From contig NZ_CP062310.1 in NCBI RefSeq assembly GCF_014876775.1, positions 124,001 to 188,000 on the forward strand: 64,000 nucleotides of DNA, read 5' to 3'. The notes under the pieces were generated by a model that saw nothing but the letters and a program-made list of their open reading frames with translations, was not told the origin of the DNA and ran no database searches. Both the position numbers and the translations under genes were made by a program. This document shows, piece after piece, positions 40,700 to 49,531 of the stretch (positions are counted from its first letter, which is position 1; each line of letters opens with the position of its first letter). The DNA comes from Infirmifilum lucidum (GTDB lineage Archaea > Thermoproteota > Thermoprotei > Thermofilales > Thermofilaceae).

Positions 40700-42016
40700 A
40701 TGGAGGAGTACAATCCTTGGTGGAGGGGTGTTGGGGGGCTCCGCGAAGACTACGACCTCCAGAAGTGGGGGGAGAGCCCTGTCAGGTGGACGCCTAGGCT
40801 GCTGTGGGACGTACTGGGGGAGTTGAGGCCGTTTTCCCTGCACTTCATCTTCGGGCCGAGGCAGGTTGGCAAGACTACGCTACTAAAGCTCCTCGTTAAG
40901 GCGTTAGTCGAGGGGGGACGGGGTCCGAGGAGTATTTTCTACTACAGCTGTGACATGCTCAGCGACTACAGGGAGCTAGAGGAGGTTGTTAGAGGGTACT
41001 TGAAGCTCAAGAGTAGCTGGGGTATTAGGAGCGCCCTCATACTCCTGGACGAGGTGACATACCCACGGGAGTGGTTTAGGGCTATTAAGAGTCTGGTTGA
41101 CCGTGGTCTACTCTCAAGTGACGTCGTCATCGCTACGGGATCGCTCTCAATGGTCGCCAGGAGGGAGTTAGAGGCGTTTCCAGGGAGGAGGGGGTACGGG
41201 CGCGACTTCCTGATGGCCCCGCTCAGCTTCCGCGACTTCGTGCGTGTAGCCAGGAGCGATGTACCAGTGGACTCCGGGCCAGACAAGCTTCTGGGCTGGC
41301 TGGGGGTTCTAGGTGAGCTCCTCGAGAAGTACCTCGACTGTGGCGGTTTCCCGAGGAGCGTTGTCTCGTGCCTGTCCGAGGGCAGGGTCGACGCCTACTT
41401 CGAGAGAGACCTCCTGAATTCCATAGTGTTTGACATTAGCAGGCTTAGACGCAGTGAGGTCTTCGCGAAGAGGGTTGCCCGCGCCATCATCGAGAAGGCG
41501 CCCAATGCCTTCAGCCTGAATAGTGTCGCGCGCGAGTACGAGCTCAGGTCGCACAAGGTAGTACTGTCCTACATCGACCTCTTCGAGAAACTATTCCTGG
41601 CGAGGAGCCTCCTCTACGTAGACGTCGCCAGGCTCGTCGAGGACGTAAAGAAGGAGAGGAAAGTCCACTTCGTGGACCCCCTTCTCTACAGGGTGATGTC
41701 CAAGTGGGCTAACGTCCAGCCACCAAGCAGAAGCGCACTGCTAGAGGCTACCGTCGCAGAGCACATAGCCCGCAGCTACAGGGCTGGGTACTGGAGGAAC
41801 CGGATAGAAGTCGACGTTGTTATCCCAGAGCTAGGCTTGGGCTTCGAAGTCAAGTCCAGGGCAGGGGGCTACCCGAAGAGGCTCGGGAAGATAGACGTGT
41901 ACACAGCCACTCTGCGGGGAGTCGGAGGGGGGAGTATACCTCTACCCCTCCTGCTCGTGTACTCCGACAGGCCAGGAGAACTAATTGGTTACATTAGCCA
42001 GGAAGGCGGGTTGTAA
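40700..42016 (+). CDS. AAA ATPase with DUF4143 C-terminal domain
   Basis: 438 residues from ATG 40700. The frame is open to 40613, but that segment is the promoter. Walker A is IFGPRQVGKTTLLKLL (about 50-65) and Walker B SALILLDEV (about 112-120), with sensor VVIATGSLS. DUF4143 follows with YLDCGGFPRSV, and near the end VDVVIPELGLGFEVKS, a PD-(D/E)XK-like triad. Such ATPases are abundant in archaea, of unclear role, often on mobile or plastic regions. Part of its own 3' region is copied at 43096-43182. Confidence 0.88.
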   Translation: MEEYNPWWRGVGGLREDYDLQKWGESPVRWTPRLLWDVLGELRPFSLHFIFGPRQVGKTTLLKLLVKALVEGGRGPRSIFYYSCDMLSDYRELEEVVRGYLKLKSSWGIRSALILLDEVTYPREWFRAIKSLVDRGLLSSDVVIATGSLSMVARRELEAFPGRRGYGRDFLMAPLSFRDFVRVARSDVPVDSGPDKLLGWLGVLGELLEKYLDCGGFPRSVVSCLSEGRVDAYFERDLLNSIVFDISRLRRSEVFAKRVARAIIEKAPNAFSLNSVAREYELRSHKVVLSYIDLFEKLFLARSLLYVDVARLVEDVKKERKVHFVDPLLYRVMSKWANVQPPSRSALLEATVAEHIARSYRAGYWRNRIEVDVVIPELGLGFEVKSRAGGYPKRLGKIDVYTATLRGVGGGSIPLPLLLVYSDRPGELIGYISQEGGL

Positions 42017-42096
42017 CACTGCTCCAGGGACAAGGCTTCAAGGGTAGCCTTCAACCCATAGTTACTGTGGGAGTGGGAAAAAGAAAAAAGAACCTT

Positions 42097-43038
42097 TTAA
42101 CAGCTGCAGAATAGGCTGTAAGAGGCAGAGTGGTGGCCATCACAGTTTAGGACTTGCCCCGACACGTCGAACAGGAACTGGCTGAATTGTGTCCACTGAG
42201 TTGACGGGTACACGATGTTGGGGGGGATGATGGGTAAATAGCATATCATAAACTTCCCCTCTGCCCGCACGGTCGCAGCCCTCGTGCCGACGCCGTAGTT
42301 CCACGAGTTAAACGAGCATTTGTATACAAGGGGGTTGTGTTCCTCGTACGAGTAGTCATAGATAGCCGTGATCACGTTATTGGGTATATACTCGATCCAG
42401 GCACGTGCGTGTGTAGTCGCGAGGTCAAACACGCCAAGCCTAGTCGTATAGGTACAGTCAACGTAGGCCCTTGCAGCCTCGAGTGGCTGTACCTCTTGTG
42501 TGAGGGGCTCCTCCACGTAGCCCTTATAGGTGACGACCCTGCACCGCGAGAAGCCTATCATCTCCTCTACTCCCCTCTCAGTGGGTAGCTTCAGGCTGCG
42601 GACAGTCCCATTCAAGAGCTTCTCCTCAACCTTCCTGAACTTGAGGTCTACTAGCTTCCATGTTGACCCCCGGATTATGGCGAGCTTGGTTTGGTTGAGA
42701 CCTGCGCCTATGTACACTGCGTAGATTGTGCCTGTATGCTTGTCTCGAACTGCGTAGCTCAACCTGTAACCCTCGGACGGCGTGACGCCTAGGGGTGTGT
42801 CGGCAGGCAGGAGAACGTAGCGATCCTCATACTTGTACTCTCCAAGTATCTTTACGGTGAGGTTTACGTGGCCCTCGATGCGCGCTGCCATTTCAGATGC
42901 TCTCTGCAATGCGTCCCAGTACCCAGAGGCCGGGATAAGGATAGGAGGCCCTGCTACGAGCATTACCACTGCTGCAAGCGCCAGGACAATCAGAACTATT
43001 AACAGTATCTCCCTCCAGTACGGGGACATAAACACCAC
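42097..43038 (-). CDS. Membrane-anchored hypothetical protein
   Basis: 313 residues. Residues 8-38 are a strong hydrophobic anchor (EILLIVLIVLALAAVVMLVA). The rest is a soluble, probably external domain with many beta strands, several N-glycosylation-type NxT sites and eight or nine cysteines, the last ones in NCDGHH and LFCSC. The cysteines suggest disulfides. An AT-rich promoter (43040-43090) lies upstream. Family not recognised. Confidence 0.65.
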   Translation of the reverse strand: MVFMSPYWREILLIVLIVLALAAVVMLVAGPPILIPASGYWDALQRASEMAARIEGHVNLTVKILGEYKYEDRYVLLPADTPLGVTPSEGYRLSYAVRDKHTGTIYAVYIGAGLNQTKLAIIRGSTWKLVDLKFRKVEEKLLNGTVRSLKLPTERGVEEMIGFSRCRVVTYKGYVEEPLTQEVQPLEAARAYVDCTYTTRLGVFDLATTHARAWIEYIPNNVITAIYDYSYEEHNPLVYKCSFNSWNYGVGTRAATVRAEGKFMICYLPIIPPNIVYPSTQWTQFSQFLFDVSGQVLNCDGHHSASYSLFCSC

Positions 43039-43095
43039 CGCTTTATTACTTTAATTTTTTATTTTAAAATTTTTTATTTAAATTTTACGGATCTC

Positions 43096-43182
43096 ACAGG
43101 GCTGGGTACTGGAGGAACCGGATAGAAGTCGACGTTGTTATCCCAGAGCTAGGCTTGGGCTTCGAAGTCAAGTCCAGGGCAG
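43096..43182 (+). repeat. 87-bp exact copy of part of the DUF4143 ATPase gene
   Basis: Identical to 41778-41864 by direct reading, offset 1318 bp, same orientation. It starts within the codons for RAGYWRN and ends after EVKSRA, so it copies the nuclease-like motif block. It has no start codon and ends in unrelated sequence. The absence of differences means recent origin. Confidence 0.95.
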
Positions 43183-43550
43183 ATGGGCCTGCCGCCTAGC
43201 GATAGGCCATTGTTTTTTCCTATGAAACCAAATATATAGCTAAAATTGCTTGAGATACGGGTGATTGTGCCATGAGTGCTGGTGCAGAACTTTTTATTGA
43301 TGAATATACCAATGGCATCAGCGAATCTAGCAAAGGCTTCTCATACAAAAAAAGCATACCCTTAAAGTGGTTTTTCAGGTGTCACCTGGGGCTAGTTTAG
43401 ACGTTGCTCTAGACTATTCTCCGCTGTCCTTTCGGCTGAAGGAGGCGTTAGAACCCCAGTTCAGGGGTTTAGAGCGAAAGTGGCCCGTGAGGAGCTTGGT
43501 GGGGTTGCTACTTTGCTGCAGAAATGCCGGGCGGTTGTCCTCGGGGGTTG
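43183..43550. other. 368-bp stretch with a dubious short ORF
   Basis: AT-rich up to about 43380. An ATG at 43272 opens 42 codons (MSAGAELFIDEYTNG, then GFSYKKSIPL) to a TAG at 43398. It looks more like the start of a lost gene than noise but has no recognised match. The rest is GC-rich without a gene. Confidence 0.35.
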
Positions 43551-44249
43551 TTAGGTTTCTCTACCTAGTATTAGCGTTACTCCCAGCTCGCTTGCCCTCT
43601 TGGCTAGGTGTCTTGCCACCTCCTCTGGCGCTGTCTGAACTGCTAGTACCCTTAACTCGGCCTTCCTGCCGGTGAACTTCTCGGCGGCCTCCACGGCCTT
43701 CAGCAGCTGGGCTAGAGCCTCCTCAGCCTTCTCCAAGCTGGGCACGGAAGACTTCACCTCAGCCACGGCCAGGGGCTCCAGGCACAGCACGTCCACCTCC
43801 CTGAAACCGTCTACAGGCAGAGTGGCGTGTACTATGGGCTGGCAGGTGTAGCCCCGCGCCTCAAAGTACTCTGAAACCCACCGGGCCGTGTAGAACTCAA
43901 GCCCAACACCCAAAGCCTGTTGAAGTTCTCTAATAGCAGACTTAACCCAGTCCACGTCAGCCTTCAACGCCTCCTGTCCCTCCCTAAGCGACCTAACCTC
44001 CTCCCAGAGCTTCTTTTGGTCTTCTCTCAAAGCCTTCACTTCCTCCCATAGCTTATTCGTGTTCTCCCACAGTTTGTTCAGGTTCTCCCATATCTTGTTC
44101 AGGTTTTCCCACGTCTTGGCCTGCTCCTCCCCCAGGCTGTCCAGCCTCTTCAGCACCTCCAGTACGCCGAGGTACCCCGCCACCGCGTACCTAAACTCGA
44201 CGTCCTTCTCCAGCAACTCGAGCATCTTTTTCTTAAGCGAGCTACTCAT
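43551..44249 (-). CDS. Coiled-coil plus PD-(D/E)XK nuclease-like protein (DUF3782-type)
   Basis: 232 residues. Residues about 40-100 form a coiled coil built of WENLNK/WEEVKAL heptads. The C-terminal half is nuclease-like: GFREVDVLCLEPLAVAEVKSSV (D then E-x-K in order), then a helix and LRVLAVQTAPEEV. The family is widespread in Thermoproteota and its role is unknown. A shorter relative is at 14932-15369. It lies upstream of a VapBC pair on the other strand. Confidence 0.7.
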   Translation of the reverse strand: MSSSLKKKMLELLEKDVEFRYAVAGYLGVLEVLKRLDSLGEEQAKTWENLNKIWENLNKLWENTNKLWEEVKALREDQKKLWEEVRSLREGQEALKADVDWVKSAIRELQQALGVGLEFYTARWVSEYFEARGYTCQPIVHATLPVDGFREVDVLCLEPLAVAEVKSSVPSLEKAEEALAQLLKAVEAAEKFTGRKAELRVLAVQTAPEEVARHLAKRASELGVTLILGRET

Positions 44250-44579
44250 CGCACCCTCTTTACGAAAGTCGATATTTGGCTTATATAATAAGCTTCACGC
44301 TGACCCCCGAGAGCAGGGCTTTTGGTTGTAGACCCGCCCGAAGAGCGGGTTGTAGCTCGGGCACGCGAGGACTGCTCATGTGGGCCACCTGCCTTTTAAG
44401 TGTTGTCTAGAGCCGGCTTGGTCTACAGCGTACTCGATCGGTACTAGCGGGGATAAGGGGCTTTAGTGCTTCACCGGCAGTGTCCGCAACGGGGGCTCCT
44501 GCGGTGTATTCTGGTTTTTGTATACATATTTGCGTAAACTTTATCAGAACCTCTAGGCACGATATAGTGGGTGGTGTGG
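44250..44579. other. 330-bp gap with a GC hairpin and VapBC promoter
   Basis: ACCCGC-n7-GCGGGT (about 44321-44339) is a small hairpin in a GC-rich stretch that may be an IS end or terminator. TATA-like elements TTGTATACATATT and AAACTTTATC (about 44518-44545) precede the vapB gene. Confidence 0.4.
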
Positions 44580-44813
44580 ATGAGAGAGGCTCCGACAGAA
44601 GTTGTATCTGTTAGGGTGAGGAGGGAGTTGAAGGAGGAGGCTAGGGCTCTGGGGATAAACTTGAGGGAGGTTGTGGAGAGGGCTATTGAGGAGGAGGTTA
44701 GGCGTGTTAAGAGGGAGAAGTTTAGGAGGCTTCTGGGGGAGGCTCTTGAGGCAATGGATGTAAGCGTGGAGGAGTGGGTGAGGGCGGTGGAGGGGGACAG
44801 GGCTGAAAGGTGA
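44580..44813 (+). CDS. vapB: VapB-type antitoxin
   Basis: 77 residues from ATG 44580 (GTG 44571 also in frame). VVSVRVRRELKEEARALGIN is the ribbon-helix-helix-like head, followed by a charged helical tail. It lies 6 bp before the PIN toxin. Its head resembles that of the antitoxin at 13069-13299, so both pairs belong to the same VapB type. Confidence 0.8.
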   Translation: MREAPTEVVSVRVRRELKEEARALGINLREVVERAIEEEVRRVKREKFRRLLGEALEAMDVSVEEWVRAVEGDRAER

Positions 44814-44819
44814 GGCACA

Positions 44820-45230
44820 GTGTACCTGCTGGACTCGTCGGCGCTTTACCCCCTAGTTCTGGCCCTGGGGGAGGGTGTCCTCGACGTGGCTGGCAGAGTG
44901 TCTATCCTCACCTTGACCCCCTACGAAGTCGGAAATGCTGTGTGGAAGGAGTATAGGGCTGGCGGGATCAAGAGGCTGGAGCCCGTTGTAGAGCTTTTCA
45001 GCAGTATTCTCGGGGAGTTTAGGAGGGTAGACCCGCTGGAGTACTGGAGCAGCATACTCAGCCTGGCCGTCAGGGAGAATCTCTCGTTCTACGACGCCTC
45101 CTACCTGTACGTGTCGAGGGTGCTCGGCCTTGTGCTCGTATCGGAGGACAGCGACCTGAAGAAGTACCCCGACGTTATCAGCGTGCGCGAGTTTATCGAC
45201 AGGCTACGCGCACCAGACGAGGGTGGGTAG
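44820..45230 (+). CDS. vapC: VapC-type PIN-domain toxin
   Basis: 136 residues from GTG. Acidic PIN residues: LLDSSALYPL (D5), TPYEVGNAVW (E about 40), FYDASYLYVS (D about 94) and VSEDSDLKKY (D about 113). Probable RNase toxin neutralised by the upstream VapB. Second VapBC pair of this window. Confidence 0.85.
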   Translation: MYLLDSSALYPLVLALGEGVLDVAGRVSILTLTPYEVGNAVWKEYRAGGIKRLEPVVELFSSILGEFRRVDPLEYWSSILSLAVRENLSFYDASYLYVSRVLGLVLVSEDSDLKKYPDVISVREFIDRLRAPDEGG

Positions 45231-45307
45231 GCCCGCTAGAGCGCCGGCGGGCATTGGAATTACTGCTAGTCAAGCTAATAAGTGCGGTCTGGGAGTAATA
45301 GATTGCC

Positions 45308-46663
45308 ATGGCCCCGGAGGCTCTCGAGAGGATTAGGAGTTTTGTCCTGGAGAAGGCCTCCAGAACCAGGCTCCCAAGCGTCGTCCTCGCGGCTACTAGA
45401 GGCGGCGAGGCGTCGTTCATGAGCGTAGGCTTCAGGGACGCCGGCCGCGCGCTGCCGGCAGGCCCCGACACCCTCTACGGGGTCGGCTCGGTTACGAAGA
45501 GCTTCACGAGCCTGGCTCTGCTGAAGCTGGAGGAGCAGGGCCTATTGAGCCTTGAAGACCCCGTGGGCAAGTACGTCCCCCTGGACTTGAGGGTCAAGGG
45601 CGAGCCTGTGAGGCTCTGGCACTTGATGACCCACACGTCTGGCATACCGGCGCTAGCCTACGCGGAGGCGCTCATAAGGGGGCTCGAGGGGGAGGCCGAG
45701 GCGTGGCTACCAGTGGCCAGCCCCGAAGACGTCCTGGCCATTCTCTCGGGGGCGGGCGACTGGGCTGAAGCTAGGCCGGGGGAGCGCTTCTTCTACCTCA
45801 ACGAGGGCTACGTCCTGCTCGGCAGGGTTATAGAGAGAGTCTCGGGGAGGGCCTACAGGGACTACGTCGAGGAGGAAATCCTGAGGCCCCTCGGGATGGC
45901 GCGCTCGACGTTTAGGCGCGAGGTCGTCGAGTCAGACGGGGATGTCGCGAAGCCCTACCTGCTGGCGGGGGACGGGTTGGAAGAGGGGAGGTTCCCGTGG
46001 GGCGTCGAGGCGGACGGGGGGCTCTGGAGCTGTGCTAGAGACCTGGCACGCTACCTGGATTTCCTGATTAGGGGCGAGCCCCGTCTCGTCTCGCGCGAGA
46101 GGCTCGCAGAGGCCTTTAGGCCTAGGGTCAGGGCTCCCTGGAGCGTCTACGGCGACGAGTCGTACGGGTACGGCTGGATAATCACCGAGAGGTTCTACGG
46201 TGGGAGGCTCGTCAGCCACGGCGGCTCAGTGCTCGTCTACACGGCGTGGGTTGGCTTCCAGCCGGAGAAGGGGGTGGGGGTTGCGGTGCTCGCGAATGGC
46301 AGTGGGTACCCTCTGTCAAACCTCGGCATGTACGCGTTGGCAGTGCTGCTCGGCGAAGACCCCCTTGAGATTCCGAGCTTGAGGGTCGGCGAGCTCCTCG
46401 ACAGGCTTAGCGGCGACTATGCCGGGTTCCGCGGCTTCTTCAAGGCTAGGGTTAAGAGGCTGGGGTACGTGCTCCTGCTGGAGATGGGCGGGAAGTATAG
46501 CGCCGTAACTGTACCGCTCTTCTACGAGAAGAGCGAGGGCGGCAGGCACTACTTCTACACGGGGGCTGGCGGGATGAAGACGTATGCAGAGTTCCGCGAG
46601 GAGGGCGGTAGGGTAGTACTGCTGTACGAGAGGTACAAGTTCGTTAAACAGTACTCCCCGTGA
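45308..46663 (+). CDS. Beta-lactamase-family serine hydrolase (class C-like)
   Basis: 451 residues. The SxxK motif is GSVTKSFTS (about 62), the YxN motif is FYLNEGYVLLG (about 165) and a late HGG is in VSHGGSVLVY, matching class C beta-lactamase/penicillin-binding-like esterases. The C-terminal 100 residues form an extra beta domain. There is no signal peptide, so it is probably cytosolic and acts on peptides or esters, as in known archaeal relatives. An antibiotic target is unlikely. Confidence 0.88.
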   Translation: MAPEALERIRSFVLEKASRTRLPSVVLAATRGGEASFMSVGFRDAGRALPAGPDTLYGVGSVTKSFTSLALLKLEEQGLLSLEDPVGKYVPLDLRVKGEPVRLWHLMTHTSGIPALAYAEALIRGLEGEAEAWLPVASPEDVLAILSGAGDWAEARPGERFFYLNEGYVLLGRVIERVSGRAYRDYVEEEILRPLGMARSTFRREVVESDGDVAKPYLLAGDGLEEGRFPWGVEADGGLWSCARDLARYLDFLIRGEPRLVSRERLAEAFRPRVRAPWSVYGDESYGYGWIITERFYGGRLVSHGGSVLVYTAWVGFQPEKGVGVAVLANGSGYPLSNLGMYALAVLLGEDPLEIPSLRVGELLDRLSGDYAGFRGFFKARVKRLGYVLLLEMGGKYSAVTVPLFYEKSEGGRHYFYTGAGGMKTYAEFREEGGRVVLLYERYKFVKQYSP

Positions 46664-46713
46664 GCCCTAGAGCTCTGGCTCTGCGTTGAGCGGGCTCGTG
46701 GGGGTAGAGTGCC

Positions 46714-49398
46714 TCAGAGGCCTAGCCTCCGGAGAATGCAGTCAGCGGCAATCACGACTAGCGGTATGTAGGCGAGGCCCAGCAGATCCCGGAGCGTTAG
46801 CGGGTACGTCTCAAATATCCACTGGAGCGGCGGGATGTAGACTATCGCGAGGAGTATGGAGAGCTGGGCTAGGAGGCTGAGTGCAATCCATTTGTTCCGC
46901 AGGAGTGAGGCGTCTATTGGGAAGCCTTTCTTCTTCCTAGATACGAGGAGGTTGCCCATCTGGGCTAGCACTATCCCCGTGAAAGTCATTGTCACGCCCC
47001 TGAGGTAGACTGGGCTCGACGGGTCTAGAGTTGCCCCAAGAGCCCAGCCGCCCTCGTGCCAGGCCCTGATACAGTTGTAGAGGGCGAGGGTCGAGGCGAT
47101 AAGCCCTATTATGAACGACCTGAGGATGACTTTCCTGTCGAAGAGCCTCTCGCTCTTGCTCTTCGGGGGCTCGTCCATGACCCCCTCCTCCGGCGGCTCC
47201 CTGCTGAGGGCCACTGAGGGCAGGACGTCGATGCCCAGGTCTATTGCGAGCACCTGCGTCACCGTGAGTGGCAGTGGGATGTTGAAGGTGATGAAAGCCA
47301 GGAACGGTATTAGCTCTGCCCAGTTGTGGGCGAACACGTACGTTACGAACTTCTTTATGTTGTCGAATATCGCTCTACCTGCTTCGATACCCCTGACTAT
47401 AGACGCGAAGCTGTCGTCGAGGAGTATTATGTCTGCGACCTCCCTCGCCACGTCCGTGCCGGTAACACCCATAGCCACGCCTACGTCTGCCTCCTTGAGC
47501 GATGGGGCATCGTTCACCCCGTCACCTATCATTGCAACGACCTCCCCATTCTTCTTCAGCACCCTGAGGATTCTGAGCTTCTGCTCCGGCGTCACGCGCG
47601 AGAATATGACTTCCCCTTCCCTGAGCACCCTGGAGAGCTCCTCGTCGCTCATCTTTTCAAGGTCAACTCCCCGTATCACCCTCGCACTCTCCCCGACTAC
47701 CCCCACTTTCTTCGCTATCGCCTTGGCTGTTGGGCCGTAGTCGCCTGTCAGCACCACTATCTTTATCTTCCCCCTCTTCGCCTTCGCGACGAACTCCGGG
47801 ACTTCGGGCCTCGGCGGATCCATGATCCCGATGAGGCCGAGGAAGATCAACTCCGAGTCGCTCTCCGTGCCCTCGCCGAAGGCCACGCCTATCACCCTCA
47901 GACCGGCCTCCCCGAACTCGTGTATCTTCTCCTCGATCCTCGCGCGTATACCGTCACTCATGGGCTCCACGCTGCCGTCGACCATGATGTACGCGGAAGA
48001 GTTCAGCACGCCCCTCGGTGCGCCCTTGAGGAAGAGGTACTTCTTCCCACCCCTCGCGTAGACGCTGTACATCGTCTTCTTGACGGGGTCTAGGGGCTTC
48101 CTGTACTCAAGCCTGAACTCGTCGAGGAGCTTCTCCCTGTCAATGCCGTACTTCAGGGCTGCAACTATTATTGCCCCGTCCGTCGGGTCGCCTATGACGC
48201 GCCAGCCCCTCTCTCCCTCCCTTGGAGGCTGTAGGTAGGAGCTGGAGGAGAGCGAGGCGGCTACGAGCAGTTTCTCGAGAACGGGGTCTCTCGACTCTGC
48301 CCTCTGCCCGTTCAAGAGGAACTCTCCGAACGGCTCGTAGCCCTGGCCTGTCACCTCGTAGTCCCTGTCGTACACCCATACTCTCGACACCATCATTTCC
48401 CCCTTTGTAAGCGTGCCAGTCTTGTCGGTCGCGATGACTGTTACGCTCCCGAGGGCCTGGACTGTAGATAGCCTCTTGACGAGGACATTCCTCTTAACCA
48501 TGTCCAGTACTGCCAGGGCGAGGGCCATCGACACTGTTATCTGGAGGCCTTCGGGGACGAGGGAAGTCATCACACCTATCATGAAGAGCATGCTGTCGTA
48601 GATGCTCTGGTGTAGCCACACAAGGCTCAGGAGGAAGAACACGAACCCAACAGTCATTGCTATCGCGAAGGTGTGCCTTGCGAGGCTGGATATCTCGCGC
48701 TCGAGGGGGCTTTCCTCTTCTCCCACCTCCCCCGTTAGCTTAACGACCCCGCCAAACACCGTCCTGGGGCCTGTCGCGAAGACCACCGCTTTGCCTGACC
48801 CCCTCACTACGGTCGTGCCCGCGAGTACCACGTTGGGCATCTCAAAGTAGGAGGAGTACTCCTCCTCGAGGTTATCGGTGAATTTTGGCTGGGGCACGGA
48901 CTCCCCTGTGAGCGGTATGTTGCTCACCCAGAGGTCGTGGGCCTCTATCAGGACGGCGTCTGCCGGAACTTTGTCCCCCTCCTCGACTATGATTACGTCG
49001 CCCGGGACTATCTCGCTCGTGTGCACGAGGGCAGGCTTCCCGTCGCGCAGGACTTTCGCGTACGACGGCATCCACGCCCTTAGCTTCTCGAGCGCCTTCT
49101 CTGCCCTCCACTCCTGGAGGGTGTTCAGCGTGGCGTTGAAGGCCGTCAGGGCGAGTATCGCGAGGCCGAGCTGCGTAGAACCTATAGCCAGGGACAGGAC
49201 TGTCGCTATTATCAGTAGCAGGGATAGTGGGTCTGAGAGGTGCCTCAGAAACCTCCTCAGGTTCCTCCACTTCTTCCTCTCAGCTACTAGCGTATTCGGC
49301 CCGTACCTTGAGAGCCTCCTCCTAGCCTCCTCCCAGGATAGCCCGGCGGGGGAAGTGCCTAGTGTCTCGAAGAGTTGTTCTGGAAGCAGTGGCTTCAC
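46714..49398 (-). CDS. P-type cation-transporting ATPase (P2 class)
   Basis: 894 residues. Features in order: an N-terminal cation ATPase domain (SPAGLSWEEARRRLSRYGPN), actuator motif PLTGESVP, M4 motif SLVPEGLQ, phosphorylation site ATDKTGTLTKGE, and hinge MIGDGVNDAPSLKEAD. Ten helices are predicted. PEGL in M4 fits P2-type (Ca or Na/K-like) pumps rather than heavy-metal P1B types, and no CxC metal site is seen. The ion cannot be fixed from sequence alone. Confidence 0.93.
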   Translation of the reverse strand: MKPLLPEQLFETLGTSPAGLSWEEARRRLSRYGPNTLVAERKKWRNLRRFLRHLSDPLSLLLIIATVLSLAIGSTQLGLAILALTAFNATLNTLQEWRAEKALEKLRAWMPSYAKVLRDGKPALVHTSEIVPGDVIIVEEGDKVPADAVLIEAHDLWVSNIPLTGESVPQPKFTDNLEEEYSSYFEMPNVVLAGTTVVRGSGKAVVFATGPRTVFGGVVKLTGEVGEEESPLEREISSLARHTFAIAMTVGFVFFLLSLVWLHQSIYDSMLFMIGVMTSLVPEGLQITVSMALALAVLDMVKRNVLVKRLSTVQALGSVTVIATDKTGTLTKGEMMVSRVWVYDRDYEVTGQGYEPFGEFLLNGQRAESRDPVLEKLLVAASLSSSSYLQPPREGERGWRVIGDPTDGAIIVAALKYGIDREKLLDEFRLEYRKPLDPVKKTMYSVYARGGKKYLFLKGAPRGVLNSSAYIMVDGSVEPMSDGIRARIEEKIHEFGEAGLRVIGVAFGEGTESDSELIFLGLIGIMDPPRPEVPEFVAKAKRGKIKIVVLTGDYGPTAKAIAKKVGVVGESARVIRGVDLEKMSDEELSRVLREGEVIFSRVTPEQKLRILRVLKKNGEVVAMIGDGVNDAPSLKEADVGVAMGVTGTDVAREVADIILLDDSFASIVRGIEAGRAIFDNIKKFVTYVFAHNWAELIPFLAFITFNIPLPLTVTQVLAIDLGIDVLPSVALSREPPEEGVMDEPPKSKSERLFDRKVILRSFIIGLIASTLALYNCIRAWHEGGWALGATLDPSSPVYLRGVTMTFTGIVLAQMGNLLVSRKKKGFPIDASLLRNKWIALSLLAQLSILLAIVYIPPLQWIFETYPLTLRDLLGLAYIPLVVIAADCILRRLGL

Positions 49399-49531
49399 AC
49401 GTATTCACCGGAGTATACCCCGTAGCCATGTAAAGCGAGGATTCTTTAAGAATATTATTCTCGGAACTTGCACTTTCAGCAAATCTTGAATAAAAAATGT
49501 TCAGTGCCTGAGGCCCCTAATCCTAGGCCTG

